Source: Woeseiaceae bacterium
Lineage (GTDB): Bacteria > Pseudomonadota > Gammaproteobacteria > Steroidobacterales > Woeseiaceae
Reading direction: 5' to 3'
DNA length: 41,531 nucleotides
Assembly (NCBI GenBank): GCA_021773155.1
Contig: JAJFKQ010000260.1
Location: 1-41,531 of the forward strand
The position numbers and the translations under genes are program-made. Below, in pieces: positions 17,929 to 26,626 of this stretch. The notes below the pieces were generated by a model that was not told where the DNA came from, did no database searches, and saw only the letters and a program-made list of their open reading frames with translations. Position 1 is the stretch's first letter. The number at the start of each line of letters is the position of its first letter.

Positions 17929-18837
17929 TTGAGCGATATCGATCAGGTAAAAACCTATTTGCAGGAACTGCAAAATCACATCTGCGCCGAGCTGGAACAA
18001 CTGGATGGCAAGGCGACATTCGCCAAGGACAGCTGGAAGCGCGCCGGTGGTGGTGGTGGCGAAAGTCGTGTGTTGTCCGACGGTGCAGTCTTCGAGCAGG
18101 CCGGCGTTGGATTCTCACACGTCTTCGGAGATCGGATGCCGCCGTCGGCGACCAAGCATCGGCCTGAGCTCGCAGGCAGGAAGTTTCAGGCGGTCGGCGT
18201 GTCACTGGTACTGCATCCGCATAACCCGTACATACCAACCACACACGCGAATTTTCGTTTCTTCACCGCCGGTGAGGAAAATCCCATCTGGTGGTTCGGC
18301 GGTGGCTTTGATCTAACTCCGTACTACCCGTTTCGCGAAGACGTCGTGCACTGGCATCAGACGGCGAAGGCTTCCTGCGACCCCTTCGGCAAGGCGCTGT
18401 ATCCACGCTACAAGCAATGGTGCGATGACTATTTCTATTTGAGGCATCGCGACGAAACACGTGGTGTTGGCGGCCTGTTCTTCGATGACCTCAACGAACC
18501 TGGTTTTGAGAATAGCTTCGCTTTCCTGCAATCCGTGGGCGACAACTTTCTCACAGCGTATAAGCCCATCGTTGCCCGCCGCAGAGATCATCCCTACGGC
18601 GATCGACAGCGCGACTTTCAACTGTACCGCCGTGGACGATACGTCGAATTCAACCTTATTTATGACCGCGGCACACTGTTTGGCTTGCAATCGGGCGGCC
18701 GAACCGAATCAATTCTGATGTCGCTGCCGCCGCAGGTGCGCTGGCAATACGCCTGGGAACCCGAGGCGGGCTCTCCCGAAGAAGAGTTATACCGTGATTA
18801 CCTGCAGCCTCATGACTGGCTTGGAGGTGCCGAATGA
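17929..18837 (+). CDS. hemF: Oxygen-dependent coproporphyrinogen III oxidase
   Basis: 302 residues from a TTG start ([15 protein letters not shown]), close to the 299 of E. coli HemF; GAGAG lies a few bases upstream and no ATG fits. The enzyme decarboxylates two propionates of coproporphyrinogen III using O2, so the cell makes haem aerobically. Family motifs: [29 protein letters not shown] with conserved His and Asp, GGLFFDDL, and the C-terminal [22 protein letters not shown]. The stop overlaps the next ATG (ATGA). Confidence 0.97.
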   Translation: MSDIDQVKTYLQELQNHICAELEQLDGKATFAKDSWKRAGGGGGESRVLSDGAVFEQAGVGFSHVFGDRMPPSATKHRPELAGRKFQAVGVSLVLHPHNPYIPTTHANFRFFTAGEENPIWWFGGGFDLTPYYPFREDVVHWHQTAKASCDPFGKALYPRYKQWCDDYFYLRHRDETRGVGGLFFDDLNEPGFENSFAFLQSVGDNFLTAYKPIVARRRDHPYGDRQRDFQLYRRGRYVEFNLIYDRGTLFGLQSGGRTESILMSLPPQVRWQYAWEPEAGSPEEELYRDYLQPHDWLGGAE

Positions 18838-19259
18838 CCGATCAATTACGTCCGTTTCATCTGGCGCTGCCGGTGACAGACCTTACCGCGGCGGAGGCTT
18901 TTTATTGCGGTTTGCTGGGTTGCGGAAAAGGGCGCACAGCATCACGCTGGATCGATCTCGATTTTTTCGGTCACCAGGTCACTTTACATCTGATCGACGC
19001 GGAAGCCGCAGAAGCGCCGACCAACCCCGTTGACGGCGACTCCGTCCCCGCACGCCATTTTGGCATGGTGCTCGATATGGATGATTGGCGCTCGCTGGCT
19101 GATCGCCTTGAGCAGGAAGACTGCAAATTTCTGATTTCACCGCGAATTCGCTTCGCGGGTGAGGTCGGCGAGCAGGCTACACTCTTTATCATTGATCCGA
19201 GCGGCAATGCCCTCGAATTCAAGAGTTTTGCGGATCCGACGCAACTTTTTTCGACCTGA
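18834..19259 (+). CDS. VOC-family (glyoxalase/dioxygenase-like) protein
   Basis: 141 residues with the two beta-alpha-beta-beta-beta modules of the vicinal oxygen chelate fold: [23 protein letters not shown] at the start and [19 protein letters not shown] in the second half, ending [12 protein letters not shown]. Candidate metal ligands are His in FHLALP and RHFGM and Glu in ALEFKSF. Substrate unknown; members include glyoxalases and dioxygenases. It overlaps hemF by 4 bp and is co-transcribed, but a porphyrin link is not shown. Confidence 0.9.
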   Translation: MTDQLRPFHLALPVTDLTAAEAFYCGLLGCGKGRTASRWIDLDFFGHQVTLHLIDAEAAEAPTNPVDGDSVPARHFGMVLDMDDWRSLADRLEQEDCKFLISPRIRFAGEVGEQATLFIIDPSGNALEFKSFADPTQLFST

Positions 19260-19320
19260 AGGCATCATAAGCAGGACAGACGGACGCAGTTCGTCGGCAA
19301 TATCGTTCAGGGGACAACTC

Positions 19321-20472
19321 ATGATAATCCGAACCCGAGGCAGAGCCTTATTCTGTCGGGCTGCATTGGCATTGTTAATTGCCGCGCCTGTTACGGCGGT
19401 GGCAGATGATGATTACGACACAAACGTAGATTACAACGGGCTCGCCGTGGCTATTGACCGGGCTCTGCCCAAGGCACCACGCCACAGACCCCGCAGGCTG
19501 CAGGAGGCCTGGGTGCAAATGAGCTACGTTGTCACGCCCGACGGGCGGGCGGTTGACCCGATAATCATTAACTCCAGCGGTGGCGCTCAATTTGAAGACG
19601 AGGTTCGCAAGGTTTCGGAAAGCTGGCGCTTTGAACCGTCCGTCACGGGTGCCGAACTGCCTTTCAACGTAACCAACACACGTTTCACCATTCGCGGTCG
19701 CGGCAAAGGCACGACGAGAAGATTTGCACGCTTCGCGCAGCACATCATGAGAAACCTGCACAACGGTGATGTTGAGGCCGCCCGCAAGGAAGCTGATACC
19801 GCCCTGAACCTCGGTGGCTGGAACCTTTACGAGTCGACCATACTCTGGCTGATGGTTGGCCGGGTGGAGGGCGCTGAAGGTGACGACGTGGACAAACTCG
19901 AAATGTACCGGCGTGGACTCGCGATCAGTGATGAGCGTTCCTTGCAACGAGATGCCCGGATTGACCTGCTTGAGGATATTTTCGAGCTGGAAGCGAAATT
20001 CGGTCAGTACTCGGCCGCCATGCAGACGCTGGCGGTGCTAAAGGAGGTACGTGGCAGCAAAGCCGCAGTTAAGCGGCTTGAAGCGCGCACTGAGGAGATC
20101 ACGACAATACTGGAGAGCGGTCCGGTGCTCGTCGCCAACGCAATAGTGGTGAATCCCTGCAATTGCGACGCCGGCGTAGCCCTCTGGGACTATATCCCGG
20201 TACGCCGAACATTCTCTTTTGCTAACCTCAATGGTAATGTCGAGCGCTTTGAAGCTCGCTGCGAGCTCCAGCGCTTGAGCGGTGCCGTTGAAACCGATCA
20301 ACAATGGACTCTCGAAGCGGACTGGGGTTTCTGCCAGATCTTTGTGTTCGGCGACGATGGCGCGACATTCGATTTTCTCGAACACGCACCAGGTAACGAA
20401 GACAGCGATGCAGTAGATGAAACAGCGGTTGCGAGGAATCATGTCCTGGATAGAAGAAGTAGAAGTCAGTGA
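19321..20472 (+). CDS. Periplasmic protein with TonB C-terminal-like domain
   Basis: Start chosen at the ATG at 19321, preceded by AGGGGAC, rather than 19159 within the VOC gene. 383 residues with a signal peptide (ALALLIAAPVTAVAD, to about 29). At about 60-120 there is a TonB_C-like domain: LQEAWVQMSYVVTPDGRAVDPIIINSSG followed by FEDEVRKVSESWRFEP. The middle part is helical with TPR-like features, and the end has a CNCD cluster and two further cysteines. It lacks the N-terminal TonB anchor, so it is not a classical energy transducer. Role unknown. Confidence 0.75.
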   Translation: MIIRTRGRALFCRAALALLIAAPVTAVADDDYDTNVDYNGLAVAIDRALPKAPRHRPRRLQEAWVQMSYVVTPDGRAVDPIIINSSGGAQFEDEVRKVSESWRFEPSVTGAELPFNVTNTRFTIRGRGKGTTRRFARFAQHIMRNLHNGDVEAARKEADTALNLGGWNLYESTILWLMVGRVEGAEGDDVDKLEMYRRGLAISDERSLQRDARIDLLEDIFELEAKFGQYSAAMQTLAVLKEVRGSKAAVKRLEARTEEITTILESGPVLVANAIVVNPCNCDAGVALWDYIPVRRTFSFANLNGNVERFEARCELQRLSGAVETDQQWTLEADWGFCQIFVFGDDGATFDFLEHAPGNEDSDAVDETAVARNHVLDRRSRSQ

Positions 20473-21001
20473 GGCCGAGGGTAAGCTAGCCGAAACCTAT
20501 GCGGCGCTGGTCAAGCAGCGCGGAAAAGTCTCAAACATTCTCAAGGTTCACAGCCTTAACCCGGACGCGATGAGCAATCATCTCGATCTGTACATGACCA
20601 TCATGTTCGGCAAGTCCGGCTTGAGCCGGGCCGAACGAGAAGCCATCGCAGTGGTCGTGTCTGCGAGTAATGACTGCGATTACTGTGTAAACCACCACGC
20701 GGAAGCATTGCGCCGTTACATCAAAGATGAGGAGATCATCAATCTGTTGATGTCGGCAGATGGTCTTGAAACACTCGAACCCCGGCTTAGCAATATCGTC
20801 CGCCACGCCGAGAAACTGACGACGGCGCCCGGTGCCATGACCGAAAGCGATCTGGGCGAACTACGCGCCGAAGGACTCTCCGACAGTGACATTCTCGACA
20901 TCACCCTGATCGTGGGCTACTTCAATTTCGTCAATCGCATCGCCCTGGGACTGGGCGTTGCTTTCAGTGGTGACGAAATGAGCGGCTACCTTAACGATTG
21001 A
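20441..21001 (+). CDS. AhpD-like carboxymuconolactone decarboxylase / peroxidase-related protein
   Basis: 186 residues from the ATG at 20441, with GAGGA just upstream; the track start at 20417 is deeper in the previous gene. The core motif is AVVVSASNDCDYCVNHHAEAL, with the CxxC and following His of AhpD-type alkylhydroperoxidases, and the second half (SDSDILDITLIVGYFNFVNRIA) is typical of peroxidase-related CMD proteins. Likely a cytosolic thiol peroxidase or disulfide reductase. The 32-bp overlap with the TonB-domain gene implies coupled translation. Confidence 0.9.
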   Translation: MSWIEEVEVSEAEGKLAETYAALVKQRGKVSNILKVHSLNPDAMSNHLDLYMTIMFGKSGLSRAEREAIAVVVSASNDCDYCVNHHAEALRRYIKDEEIINLLMSADGLETLEPRLSNIVRHAEKLTTAPGAMTESDLGELRAEGLSDSDILDITLIVGYFNFVNRIALGLGVAFSGDEMSGYLND

Positions 21002-21019
21002 CACCGATATAATACTTAC

Positions 21020-24000
21020 GTGAAACTGAACTGCGCAATTCTCATTTTTGGTCTGCTACTGGCCTCATCCAATGTTGGTGCACAGCAGGAATCTGCCGTT
21101 AGAAGCGTGGAAAATGCGCAACTGGCCAATGCAGAAGACCCGGCGACGACCAAAGTGTATATCGTTCAGCTGCGCGCTCCGTCGGCGGCAGAACATCATG
21201 CATCGCTTGTTAGAAATTACGCCGCTGCGACGATAAATAGCAGTGCACCCCGTCCACGTTTTGATAAAAACAGCGCCAGCATTCAGGCCTACACGGCCAA
21301 GCTCGACAACGAGCAGCAACGCGTACTGAGTATGGCTGGCAGTGACGCACGCAAGATTTACAGCTACAAGTATGGCCTCAATGGCTTCGCTGCGCGTATG
21401 CGGGTTACAGAGGCGGAGAAGCTTGCGGACCTGGATGCGGTCCTCAACATCTGGGAAGACGAAGTTCGACCGCTCGCCACCCGTCACAGTGCCGGCTTTC
21501 TGGGACTGTTTGACAGTGTTGGTGGGTTGCGTACCGAACATGCACTCGATGGCGATGGCATCATCATCGGCGTTATCGATAGTGGCATCGCGCCGGACCA
21601 CCCTGCGCTACAGGACACGCGTTTGGCGGATCGGCCGCGCGCCTGCCGCAGTAGCTGGGGAGAAACTTCGTTGCTGGGAAAGTGGCTGTGTCGTCGATTC
21701 GACAAGCTTGCGGACGTACTGGAGTTTGAAGCTCCTGAAAACTGGAACGGCGAATGTGAAGTCGGTGAGCGCTTCGACGCAACGAATTGCAATAACAAAC
21801 TGATTGGGGCGCGCTGGTATATCGATGGCGCTGAAGACTCAGGGCCTATCGACAAGAACGAAATTCGCTCGCCGCGGGATGCCGATGGCCACGGCACGCA
21901 CACCGCAACCACGGCGGCCGGTAATAGTACGAGTGCGTCGATTTTCGGTACGTTAATCGGAAATGTGGAGGGCATGGCGCCGAGGGCCCGCATCGCGGTT
22001 TACAAGGCCTGCTGGCTAAGACCGTTCCAGACACGCGCCGCTTGCAACACCTCGGACCTGGCTCGCGCGATCGACGCCGCAGTTGCTGACGGCGTAGACA
22101 TCATCAACTATTCCATCGGCAATTCGATCCGGGAAGTTACGGCACCCGATGACATTGCACTCATGGCCGCGACCAAAGCAGGTGTGGTTGCTGTCGTCGC
22201 AGCCGGCAACGAAGGTCCTAACCTGGCAACAATTGGCTCCCCGGCGGGCGCTCCCTGGGTGATCACGACCGCGGCATCCAGCCGCAGCGGCGACTCGTCA
22301 GTAGAAGCTTTCGAAGTATCAGCACCACCTTCCATAGCCGGCAGGTACGCCAGCAAAGAAGCGTTATTCTCGCCTGCGTTATCGGATCGGGACCCAATCG
22401 AAGGAACGCTGGTACTCGTCGACGACGGTGACGACACATTGCCATCCGGATCTCCCGGCATCTCCTCTGACGGCTGTCAGCCGCTGATTAACGGTGCCGA
22501 CGTTTCCGGCAACATCGCGCTGATGCAAAGGTCGGGCTGCCTGTTCACCGATATGGTGAAGAACGCGGAAGACGCTGGAGCGATCGCCGTTCTCGTTTAC
22601 AACATCGCCGGCGATCCTATTGTCATGTTCGGCACGAGCGGGCTCGTGGACATTCCTGCGTTAATGATTGGTCAGGCAGATGCCAACCTGATACTGGCCG
22701 AGATGGATGCAGATAACGAAGTTTCCGTAATTCTCCAGAAGAGCTTTCTGCTGACCACCACCGACAACGGCAACATCATGGCCAGCTTCTCTGCCCGCGG
22801 TCCGGGTCCTGTCGCGGATATTCTCAAACCTGACGTTACCGCACCTGGCGTCAATATCATCGCGGGTTTCACGCCGGAACCGGCAAACGCGACTCCCGGC
22901 GAAAATTTTGCCTATTTGAGTGGCACCTCCATGTCGACGCCACACGTCGCTGGTGTCGCCGCGCTGCTGCGTCAGGCGCATCCGGACTGGTCACCAGCAG
23001 CTATACGATCTGCGCTGATTACCAGCGCACGGCAAGACCTGCAGCTGCCAGACAGTGTTACAGCAGCGAACCCGTTCGACTATGGCGGCGGGCACATTGT
23101 GCCCAACGACGCATTACAGCCCGGCCTCGTCTACGACGTCAGCGATGACGAATATGACGCATTCGCGTGTGGAGTTGCATCGCCAGCGGTAACACCGGCA
23201 CTTTGTGCCAATCTTGCTGCGGCAGGACATTCGTTTTTCGCCAGAGACCTGAACCAGCCGGCAGTATCGATCTCGCGGCTCGCGAGTCAGGAGACCGTGA
23301 CACGCCGCGTAACCAACGTCGGCGATGAAGCAGAGTCCTATAACATCGAAATCGCGGCGCCGCCGGGAATTACTGTGAACGTGGCGCCACCGACAATCAG
23401 CCTCGGCCCGGGTGAATCGACAAGCTTCGATGTAACACTCACGTACGAATCCGGACCAATGGATTTATGGCGATTCGGTTCGATAACGTGGATTGGTGAT
23501 GACCATGACGTGCGCAGCACGCTGGCCGTGAAGCCCGCATCGATTACCGCACCGAGCGAAATCATCTCTTTCGGCGGTACGGGAAGCGAAACGTTTTCCG
23601 TCGAGTTCGGCTACAACGGCAGTTACAATCCGGCCGTCCATGGGCTCAATCTGCCCCTCATTGTGACTGGTACTGTCGCCAACGACCCAAGCAAGACTTT
23701 CACCCGCCGAATCGGAGATGGTGTGACCCTGCACAGCATCAGTGTGCCTGCAGACCAACTCTATGCGCGCTTCTCCTTGTTCGATGCACTGACCGACGGT
23801 AATGATGACCTCGACATGTACATCGACTATTGTGGCCCGAACAACGACCCTGCGGCGTGCATTAGAATGGGCGAAAGCGGTTCACAGACGTCCGAGGAAC
23901 AATTCAACCTGTATCGGCCGGCAGCGGGTGTGTACCGTGTTTACATCCACGGCTTTGAGACAGATGAGGTTAGCGGTGGACCGGGCGCTATCTACCAGAT

Positions 24001-24199
24001 GCTCGCGTGGTCATTCGGAATTATCGATGACAAGGGCAACATGACTGCCTCGGGCCCGGCATTCGTCAGTGCCGGCACCACAGGCGATGTCACAATCAGC
24101 TGGAGCGGGTTGATCTCCAACACCATCTACCTTGGCGGCGTTTCACACGTCACGCCACAGGGGCTGTCCGAATTAACGATAGTAACGATTGGCAACTGA
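21020..24199 (+). CDS. Secreted S8 subtilisin-like serine protease, plant-subtilase-like architecture
   Basis: 1059 residues from a GTG start; signal peptide about 1-21 (AILIFGLLLASSNVGAQ). An I9 propeptide (about 45-150: VYIVQLRAP, YGLNGFAARM) precedes the S8 domain with catalytic Asp187 (VIDSGIAPDHP), His291 (DGHGTHTATTAAGN) and Ser637 (SGTSMSTPHVAG). A protease-associated domain is inserted between His and Ser (GCQPLING...IALMQRSGCLFTDMVKNAEDAGA). An Fn3-like domain follows (VTRRVTNVGDEAESYNIEIAAP), then a PPC-like beta region. No cell-wall anchor or sorting signal is evident. Predicted to degrade external protein. No Shine-Dalgarno is visible and a TATAAT box ends 6 bases before the GTG, so a leaderless message is possible. 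Confidence 0.95.
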   Translation: MKLNCAILIFGLLLASSNVGAQQESAVRSVENAQLANAEDPATTKVYIVQLRAPSAAEHHASLVRNYAAATINSSAPRPRFDKNSASIQAYTAKLDNEQQRVLSMAGSDARKIYSYKYGLNGFAARMRVTEAEKLADLDAVLNIWEDEVRPLATRHSAGFLGLFDSVGGLRTEHALDGDGIIIGVIDSGIAPDHPALQDTRLADRPRACRSSWGETSLLGKWLCRRFDKLADVLEFEAPENWNGECEVGERFDATNCNNKLIGARWYIDGAEDSGPIDKNEIRSPRDADGHGTHTATTAAGNSTSASIFGTLIGNVEGMAPRARIAVYKACWLRPFQTRAACNTSDLARAIDAAVADGVDIINYSIGNSIREVTAPDDIALMAATKAGVVAVVAAGNEGPNLATIGSPAGAPWVITTAASSRSGDSSVEAFEVSAPPSIAGRYASKEALFSPALSDRDPIEGTLVLVDDGDDTLPSGSPGISSDGCQPLINGADVSGNIALMQRSGCLFTDMVKNAEDAGAIAVLVYNIAGDPIVMFGTSGLVDIPALMIGQADANLILAEMDADNEVSVILQKSFLLTTTDNGNIMASFSARGPGPVADILKPDVTAPGVNIIAGFTPEPANATPGENFAYLSGTSMSTPHVAGVAALLRQAHPDWSPAAIRSALITSARQDLQLPDSVTAANPFDYGGGHIVPNDALQPGLVYDVSDDEYDAFACGVASPAVTPALCANLAAAGHSFFARDLNQPAVSISRLASQETVTRRVTNVGDEAESYNIEIAAPPGITVNVAPPTISLGPGESTSFDVTLTYESGPMDLWRFGSITWIGDDHDVRSTLAVKPASITAPSEIISFGGTGSETFSVEFGYNGSYNPAVHGLNLPLIVTGTVANDPSKTFTRRIGDGVTLHSISVPADQLYARFSLFDALTDGNDDLDMYIDYCGPNNDPAACIRMGESGSQTSEEQFNLYRPAAGVYRVYIHGFETDEVSGGPGAIYQMLAWSFGIIDDKGNMTASGPAFVSAGTTGDVTISWSGLISNTIYLGGVSHVTPQGLSELTIVTIGN

Positions 24200-24607
24200 G
24201 CGCGAATACCAGAGCTCGAACAGGCCAATAACGATCACAGCCGAGGGTACGTAATAGGCGCTGCTGCCCCATACGGCAACCACGTCCCTGAGGACAAACG
24301 CGTCGCAGTCCTGCACAAGCACGCCAGCAAAAGAAAGCGCGAACAGTGGAAAGGCCCAGGACCTTCTTAACAAAAGAGCGATCGAGGCGAGCACGCCGGC
24401 GTTAACGGCTATCGCATATCCAGCGTTCGCCCATACAGGCGTTGCGTCCATGAACGCAGCAATTTCCGCGCCCATGCTCGCCATCATTTCGGGTGTTAGT
24501 GTCATTTGCTGATAGTAGAACATCAGTCCGATCAGATTCCAGGCCAAAAATACGCCAGCGATAATATTGTAGGAAGTCGGCGGCTTGCCGTTTAATTCAT
24601 CAGACAT
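24173..24607 (-). CDS. Small four-helix membrane protein of unknown function
   Basis: 144 residues with about four hydrophobic helices (near 13-30, 62-80, 84-100 and 116-135) and short loops. No family was recognised. The C-terminus overlaps the end of the S8 protease gene by 27 bp on the opposite strand. The ATG at 24607 is preceded by a purine-rich stretch. Nothing in context gives its function. Confidence 0.7.
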   Translation of the reverse strand: MSDELNGKPPTSYNIIAGVFLAWNLIGLMFYYQQMTLTPEMMASMGAEIAAFMDATPVWANAGYAIAVNAGVLASIALLLRRSWAFPLFALSFAGVLVQDCDAFVLRDVVAVWGSSAYYVPSAVIVIGLFELWYSRSVANRYYR

Positions 24608-24680
24608 CGTTCGCCCCTGCTATTCATTTTGGTGGGAGGCGTCCGATAATCCACCGGACCGATGCCGATTGCAAGTGACG

Positions 24681-25277
24681 TCAGGGTTTTCTTTTGGCTA
24701 ACGCTTTGCAAGGTTTGTATCTAAAACAACCAGTTACATGATCATTCACCATCCCGGTTGCCTGCATGTGCGCGTAGATTATCGTGCTGCCGACGAACTT
24801 GAAGCCACGCTTTTTCAGGTCCTTCGACAGTGCGTCAGACTCCGGTGATGTGGCCGGAATGTCGCCGTCTTTTTTGAAGCTTGTCTGTATCGGCTTGCCA
24901 CCGACGAAGCCCCAGATGTACTCGCAAAACGTACCGAATTCTTTTTGCACTTTAAGAAATGCCTTCGCATTAGTGACTGCAGAATTCACTTTCAGTCGAT
25001 TTCTGACGATCGACGGATCGCCCAATAACTTTTCCACGCGCTTGTCAGTAAATCGTGCAACTTTCGCGGGATCGAAATCGGCAAATGCCTTCCGATAGCC
25101 ATCGCGCTTATTGAGGATCGTTGACCAGCTTAAGCCTGCCTGCGCCCCCTCAAGAATGAGAAACTCGAACTGCACCTGATCATCCCAGACCGGCACACCC
25201 CACTCGTTATCGTGGTACTCGATATAGTTAAGGCTAACGCCTTCCGCCCATTTACAGCGCGTTACTGCTTTTGCCAT
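24681..25277 (-). CDS. tag: DNA-3-methyladenine glycosylase I
   Basis: 198 residues, aligned by eye with E. coli Tag across its length: RCKWAEG, EYHDNEWGVPVWDD, LEGAQAGLSWSTIL, KKRGFKFVGSTIIYAHMQA and VNDHVTGCFRY. Zinc ligands expected in this family (Cys and His near the N-terminus, His and Cys in NDHVTGC) are all present, as is the catalytic-region Glu in LEGAQAG. It excises 3-methyladenine from alkylated DNA to start base excision repair. It stands alone downstream of the HvfA-type terminator. Confidence 0.96.
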   Translation of the reverse strand: MAKAVTRCKWAEGVSLNYIEYHDNEWGVPVWDDQVQFEFLILEGAQAGLSWSTILNKRDGYRKAFADFDPAKVARFTDKRVEKLLGDPSIVRNRLKVNSAVTNAKAFLKVQKEFGTFCEYIWGFVGGKPIQTSFKKDGDIPATSPESDALSKDLKKRGFKFVGSTIIYAHMQATGMVNDHVTGCFRYKPCKALAKRKP

Positions 25278-25357
25278 TGGTCACTCTTCTTTGTATTCGG
25301 ACTCCAAATGTAGCAATACCGACTAATAAACTCAGCATCCATTTGTCGGTTAAGCAT

Positions 25358-25386
25358 AAAAAAAGCCCGCGCTATTTGCGCGGGCT
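25358..25386 (-). terminator. Rho-independent terminator after the HvfA-type gene
   Basis: On the minus strand: AGCCCGCGC, loop AAATA, GCGCGGGCT followed by a run of T. It lies 26 bases past the stop of the HvfA-type gene and should end the sigma/anti-sigma/HvfA transcript before tag. Confidence 0.9.
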
Positions 25387-25411
25387 CTCTTTCTATCCAG
25401 GTGTGGTGTTC

Positions 25412-25834
25412 TTAGATAGAACCACCGCAAGAACCTTCACCACAGCTACCTTCGGCATCTTTCTCGCCGTCGTCAGCTTTGTCGCCGCCGCAAGAACCTT
25501 CGCCGCAGCTTCCTTCGCCTTCTTTATCACCAGCTTCGCCGCAGCTTCCTTCGCCTTCTTTATCACCAGCTTCGCCGCAACTGCCTTCGCCTTCTTTCTC
25601 GCCAGCTTCGCCGCAACTTCCTTCGCCGTCTTTCTCGCCGCAACTGCCTTCAGCGTCTTTGTCGCCGCCGCAAGAGCCTTCGCCCTCACCCAGCATGTAA
25701 CCAACGGTCAGGCTTGACATCGCAAACGGGCTGTCGATGGAATCTGCATTTACAGTACCACTGATAGCGAACGTTCCGGCCAGTGCCGCTCCTACAGCTA
25801 AAGCTACAGGCTTAATAATTTTTTTCTCTGACAT
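25412..25834 (-). CDS. hvfA: HvfA-type cysteine-repeat RiPP precursor (copper-binding family)
   Basis: 140 residues: a short basic start, a hydrophobic signal sequence (VALAVGAALAGTFAISGTVNA, predicted cleavage near 30), a short linker, then a Gly/Glu/Cys region from about 50. Nine EGSCG motifs contain all nine cysteines of the protein, spaced by acidic or Lys-rich linkers (GDKEGEGSCGEA). This is the layout of HvfA precursors, in which cysteines of EGxCG motifs are converted by an MNIO enzyme (HvfB) with its partner HvfC to oxazolone/thioamide groups that bind copper. Neither modification gene is in the window, so modification here is inferred. Good ribosome site (AGGAGAG). It follows the anti-sigma gene by 60 bp. 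Confidence 0.88.
   Translation of the reverse strand: MSEKKIIKPVALAVGAALAGTFAISGTVNADSIDSPFAMSSLTVGYMLGEGEGSCGGDKDAEGSCGEKDGEGSCGEAGEKEGEGSCGEAGDKEGEGSCGEAGDKEGEGSCGEGSCGGDKADDGEKDAEGSCGEGSCGGSI
25499..25606. repeat. Three tandem 36-bp repeats inside the HvfA-type gene
   Basis: Units at 25499-25534, 25535-25570 (identical) and 25571-25606 (a few mismatches), with a partial fourth beyond. Each encodes a 12-residue unit of the type AGDKEGEGSCGE, so copy number directly sets the number of modifiable cysteines. Confidence 0.9.
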
Positions 25835-25894
25835 TTTGTTTCTCTCCTACGGGTTTTGCCCAAGACCGGGCGCTCATTTTCAGAAAACGGAAGC

Positions 25895-26626
25895 TCAAGT
25901 GCTCCACATCACTGAATCCAAAACATTTTTCTTAATACCTTCCAACTGCTCTTCGCGATTGCCAATAATCGCAATACTGCCATTGCCTACCGGCAAGATA
26001 ACGCCCTGAATATTGACGCCATCCAGTGACTTCGCTGCCGAAACCTTTTCCTCCGGCATCAACAGAATGGTTACCGGGCCATACTTACCCTGGATTACCA
26101 AATGGGGGATTGTCTTGCCGTTGATAACGCAGCTTTGTGCATAGGTGATCAGGCCAGCGTCATGATTCATCTGTGCAAGGTTGCCAGGGACGGCCTCTGC
26201 CAGACGACTATCTGATACCGGCGTATTAGTCACTCGAAGTGCCATTGGTTCGTGGTCGAGGTGCGCCAGTACCTGCTCTTCCAGAGTTCCTTCCATCAAA
26301 ACCATATCCGGCGTCCTGATACCGACGAAAACAGCCAGCAATACAGTTGCTGCAAGCGCGAACCAAACCGGCTTCGGCAACCTTCGGCGAGCGACCAGCG
26401 AAACCACTTTCTCTGTATCAATTTCAGGTAGCTCCGGCATCGTCAGCCCAGGCACGTTAATGGCCATTGCCGCTGCGATCTTTTCATTCAGGGCCAGTAT
26501 CTCGGCGCTGTAAGCCTGGCAAAAGGCGCAGCTATCCACATGTCCCGATTCGTCCTCGAATCCGGGGTCTGCTGTTAGCGCCTCTTTGTAGTCGTTGCAA
26601 TTCATCATCTTACTCATCTGGCTCAT
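25895..26626 (-). CDS. DUF3379-type zinc-binding anti-sigma factor
   Basis: 243 residues. The N-terminus carries the anti-sigma zinc motif Hx3Cx2C as HVDSCAFC (His29, Cys33, Cys36). One transmembrane helix at about 86-103 (VWFALAATVLLAVFVGI) puts the N-terminus in the cytoplasm and the rest in the periplasm. The periplasmic part matches DUF3379 (LAQMNHDAGLITYAQSC, HLVIQGKYGPVTILLMPEE, IAIIGNREEQL). It overlaps the upstream sigma gene by 4 bp (ATGA). By family logic it holds the ECF sigma until a periplasmic signal arrives; the signal is unknown, with copper or oxidant a guess from the neighbouring HvfA-type gene. Confidence 0.87.
   Translation of the reverse strand: MSQMSKMMNCNDYKEALTADPGFEDESGHVDSCAFCQAYSAEILALNEKIAAAMAINVPGLTMPELPEIDTEKVVSLVARRRLPKPVWFALAATVLLAVFVGIRTPDMVLMEGTLEEQVLAHLDHEPMALRVTNTPVSDSRLAEAVPGNLAQMNHDAGLITYAQSCVINGKTIPHLVIQGKYGPVTILLMPEEKVSAAKSLDGVNIQGVILPVGNGSIAIIGNREEQLEGIKKNVLDSVMWST

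Noticed and set aside
20998-21013. TTGACA plus TATAAT as a sigma-70 promoter
   Set aside because: Only 4 bases separate the two boxes; a real pair needs about 17. Only the TATAAT is kept as a possible -10.
25499-25640. CRISPR-like or satellite array
   Set aside because: Direct repeats are contiguous, in frame and coding; there are no unique spacers and no cas genes.
25393-25717. Ala/Lys-rich, Pro/Ser-rich and Phe/Ala-rich ORFs within the hvfA region
   Set aside because: They are other-frame readings of the 36-bp repeats; only the EGSCG frame has a signal peptide, a ribosome site and a terminator.
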